From assembly GCA_910584965.1 (NCBI GenBank), contig CAJUDZ010000012.1:1-64000 (forward strand): a DNA stretch of 64,000 nucleotides, given 5' to 3'. Below the pieces are notes generated by a model. It did not search any database. It had not been told where the DNA came from and saw nothing but the letters and a program-made list of their open reading frames with translations. Below are positions 62,454 to 64,000 of the stretch, piece by piece (the first letter of the stretch is position 1; each line of letters opens with the position of its first letter). The position numbers and the translations under genes were made by a program. This DNA comes from an uncultured Lachnospiraceae bacterium (GTDB lineage Bacteria > Bacillota > Clostridia > Lachnospirales > Lachnospiraceae).

Positions 62454-62993
62454 ATGAAAAGGGTATTACGGGAAATATTGAGTACCAGCCTGTATCTTCT
62501 GGTGGTATTGTGCCTGGTTTATCTGGTGATTCATTTTGTCGGACAGAGAACGCAGGTGAGCGGCAGTTCCATGGAGCCGCAGCTTCGCCATGAAGATAAT
62601 CTGATTGTGGATAAAATTACATATCGCTTCAGAGAACCGGAGCGTTTTGATATTATTGTATTTCCTTTTGCGTATGAAGACAATACATTTTATATTAAGC
62701 GTATCATCGGGCTTCCGGGGGAAACGATTCAGATCGACCGGGACGGCAATATCTACATAGACGGAGAAATTCTGGAAGAAGGCTATGGAAAAGAGGTCAT
62801 TCAGGAGCCGGGGCGGGCTTATGAGCCGATTACGCTTGGGGAAGATGAATATTTTGTGCTCGGGGATAACCGGAATAACAGTTCCGACAGCAGGGATATG
62901 TCGGTCGGGAACATCAAAAGGGATAATATTATCGGCCGTGCATGGCTCAGAATATGGCCGTTCGACCGGTTCGGGTTTATTAAACACAGGTGA
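62454..62993 (+). CDS. lepB: Signal peptidase I (second copy)
   Basis: 179 residues from ATG 62454. Short cytosolic start, membrane helix (about 12-30), catalytic S39 in SGSSMEP and lysine K82 in FYIKRIIGLPGE, and GDNRNNSSDSRD. Only about half identical by eye to the first copy, so the two are diverged paralogues rather than a recent duplication. The stop codon overlaps the ribosome binding site of rnhB. Confidence 0.94.
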   Translation: MKRVLREILSTSLYLLVVLCLVYLVIHFVGQRTQVSGSSMEPQLRHEDNLIVDKITYRFREPERFDIIVFPFAYEDNTFYIKRIIGLPGETIQIDRDGNIYIDGEILEEGYGKEVIQEPGRAYEPITLGEDEYFVLGDNRNNSSDSRDMSVGNIKRDNIIGRAWLRIWPFDRFGFIKHR

Positions 62994-63000
62994 GGTACAT

Positions 63001-63762
63001 ATGGCGGAATCAATACGGGAAATTAAAGAGAAATTACAGGCAGCTGATTACGAAAGGCTGCCTGATTTGTTTCAGGCTTACGAACAGGATGAGAGATCCG
63101 GCGTCAGGATGGAAGTGGAAAAGGCGAAGAAGCGCCTGGCGGCTTATGAAAAAGAACTTGTACGGATAGAAGGACTGAAGATTTATGAAAGAAAATATGC
63201 TGCTTTCGGAAGCATCTGCGGCATTGACGAGGCAGGAAGGGGGCCGCTTGCAGGGCCTGTCGTGGCCGGCGCCGTTATTTTACCTGAAAATTGTGACATT
63301 TTATATATCAACGATTCCAAGAAACTGTCCGAAAAAAAAAGAGAAGAGCTTTATGATGTGATTATGGAAAAAGCGGTTGCTGTGGGAATCGGTTACAGCA
63401 CGCCGGAGCGTATTGACGAGATCAATATTTTGCAGGCGACTTACGAGGCGATGCGGGAGGCTGTGGCCGGGTTGTCCGTTCAGCCCGGTATTCTCTTAAA
63501 TGATGCGGTCACGATTCCTCAGATACCCATAAAACAGGTGCCGATCATCAAAGGAGACGCCAAGAGCATTTCCATCGGTGCGGCAAGTATCATAGCGAAG
63601 GTGACAAGGGACCGCCTGATGGTGCAGTACGACAGTATTTTTCCGGAATATGGATTCGCCTCCAATAAGGGATACGGCGCACAGATTCACATCGAAGCTC
63701 TGAAGAAATACGGACCATGTCCGATTCACAGAAAAACTTTTATCACACATTTTGTTTCGTGA
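63001..63762 (+). CDS. rnhB: Ribonuclease HII
   Basis: 253 residues from ATG 63001. GIDEAGRGPLAGPVVAGAV carries the first DE of the DEDD site, with NDSKKLSEKKRE and VTRDRLM following. It removes RNA from DNA-RNA hybrids and single ribonucleotides. GGTGAGG 6 nt upstream supports this start; a longer frame from 62785 overlaps lepB and is not credible. An N-terminal helical extension of about 75 residues is typical of this branch. Confidence 0.96.
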   Translation: MAESIREIKEKLQAADYERLPDLFQAYEQDERSGVRMEVEKAKKRLAAYEKELVRIEGLKIYERKYAAFGSICGIDEAGRGPLAGPVVAGAVILPENCDILYINDSKKLSEKKREELYDVIMEKAVAVGIGYSTPERIDEINILQATYEAMREAVAGLSVQPGILLNDAVTIPQIPIKQVPIIKGDAKSISIGAASIIAKVTRDRLMVQYDSIFPEYGFASNKGYGAQIHIEALKKYGPCPIHRKTFITHFVS

Positions 63763-63775
63763 GTGGGAGGGAACA

Positions 63776-64000
63776 TTGAATTTAGGGAATATCTTTCAGC
63801 CGAAAAATCAGGAAATCAGACAGGGCAGTCTGTCGGGAACGTCAGGAACGGCTTCGGCCGGGGAAAAAAATTACCGGGCGCAGAGCGAAATCAGGAATAT
63901 GGCGCCGGGGCAGACTGTTCAGGGCGAAGTAGTGGGAAAAGACGGCAGTACGGTTCAGATTGCGCTGGATGAAGAAACGGTACTGACGGCCAGACTGGAA
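63776..64000 (+). CDS. Partial CDS, protein with N-terminal low-complexity region (3' end outside window)
   Basis: 75 codons from a TTG at 63776 with GGGAGG 5 nt upstream; the frame is open to the window end. The N-terminus is MNLGNIFQPKNQEIRQGSLS, a Ser/Gly/Thr-rich linker, then RNMAPGQTVQGEVVGKDGST and QIALDEETVLTARLE. The pattern resembles flagellar hook-length control-like proteins seen after rnhB in this family, but the identity is uncertain as only the start is visible. Confidence 0.7.
   Translation, partial: MNLGNIFQPKNQEIRQGSLSGTSGTASAGEKNYRAQSEIRNMAPGQTVQGEVVGKDGSTVQIALDEETVLTARLE

Noticed and set aside
62785..63000. N-terminal extension of rnhB
   Set aside because: The upstream part of this frame overlaps the end of the second signal peptidase gene; ATG 63001 has a good ribosome binding site.

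Overview
The window reads as a chromosomal segment of a Gram-positive clostridium, most likely Lachnospiraceae. Evidence for this is the strong AGGAGG-type ribosome binding sites, TTGACA/TATAAT promoters, a T-box leader before tyrS, the order yceD-rpmF-plsX-acpP-rnc-smc-ftsY, the pair ylxM-ffh followed by rpsP-khpA-rimM-trmD, and the cell-wall and DUF families present. Almost everything is on the + strand. The exceptions are hicA-hicB, metF, aroC and one small hypothetical gene. No prophage, transposase or CRISPR array was seen. Species cannot be named from the sequence alone.

Layout. 1-312 is the 3' end of a 23S rRNA gene, with no 5S gene behind it. 489-6603 holds cheV, a Sir2-like protein, a very acidic repeat-rich membrane protein, and hisH-hisF. 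6849-9689 is an ABC exporter with a LytTR/DUF3021 regulator pair. 9713-9989 is a fully foldable, non-coding, MITE-like element with terminal inverted repeats, the most unusual structure in the window; a fragment of it lies just after hisF. 10081-15436 holds a TrpB2-type enzyme, a hybrid histidine kinase and a solute-binding lipoprotein. 15549-23004 is the fatty-acid/phospholipid, ribosome and chromosome operon (yceD to ftsY). 23067-28729 carries ilvA, a YitT protein, a GH25 hydrolase, an AraC regulator, a papain-like peptidase-domain protein and an FHA protein. 28937-29620 is a hicAB toxin-antitoxin module with its promoter/operator.

29822-33571 is the SRP and ribosome/tRNA maturation block (ylxM, ffh, rpsP, khpA, rimM, trmD). 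The block's usual continuation, rplS-lepB-rbgA-lepB-rnhB, appears only at 60538-63762. The 27 kb between them is mainly amino-acid metabolism (metF, tyrS, aroC, leuB, ilvD, ilvB, serC, serA), cell-wall enzymes (VanY-type carboxypeptidase, L,D-transpeptidase), a MoxR/VWA pair, tgt-yajC, a GT-C glycosyltransferase, glgB with a long charged tail, mscS and a tRNA-Thr(CGT).

How the genes work together. The core blocks couple lipid precursor synthesis (PlsX, ACP), RNA processing, membrane targeting (Ffh, FtsY, YajC, signal peptidases), ribosome assembly (RimM, RbgA, S16, L19) and chromosome organisation (SMC). Branched-chain amino-acid enzymes are scattered (ilvA, leuB, ilvD, ilvB) without ilvC, a regulatory ALS subunit or leuACD in view. 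Serine synthesis (serC-serA) has a strong promoter of its own. Non-coding findings include two structured repeat elements, a tyrosine T-box, several clear promoters and terminators, and two imperfect duplications near the acidic repeat gene.
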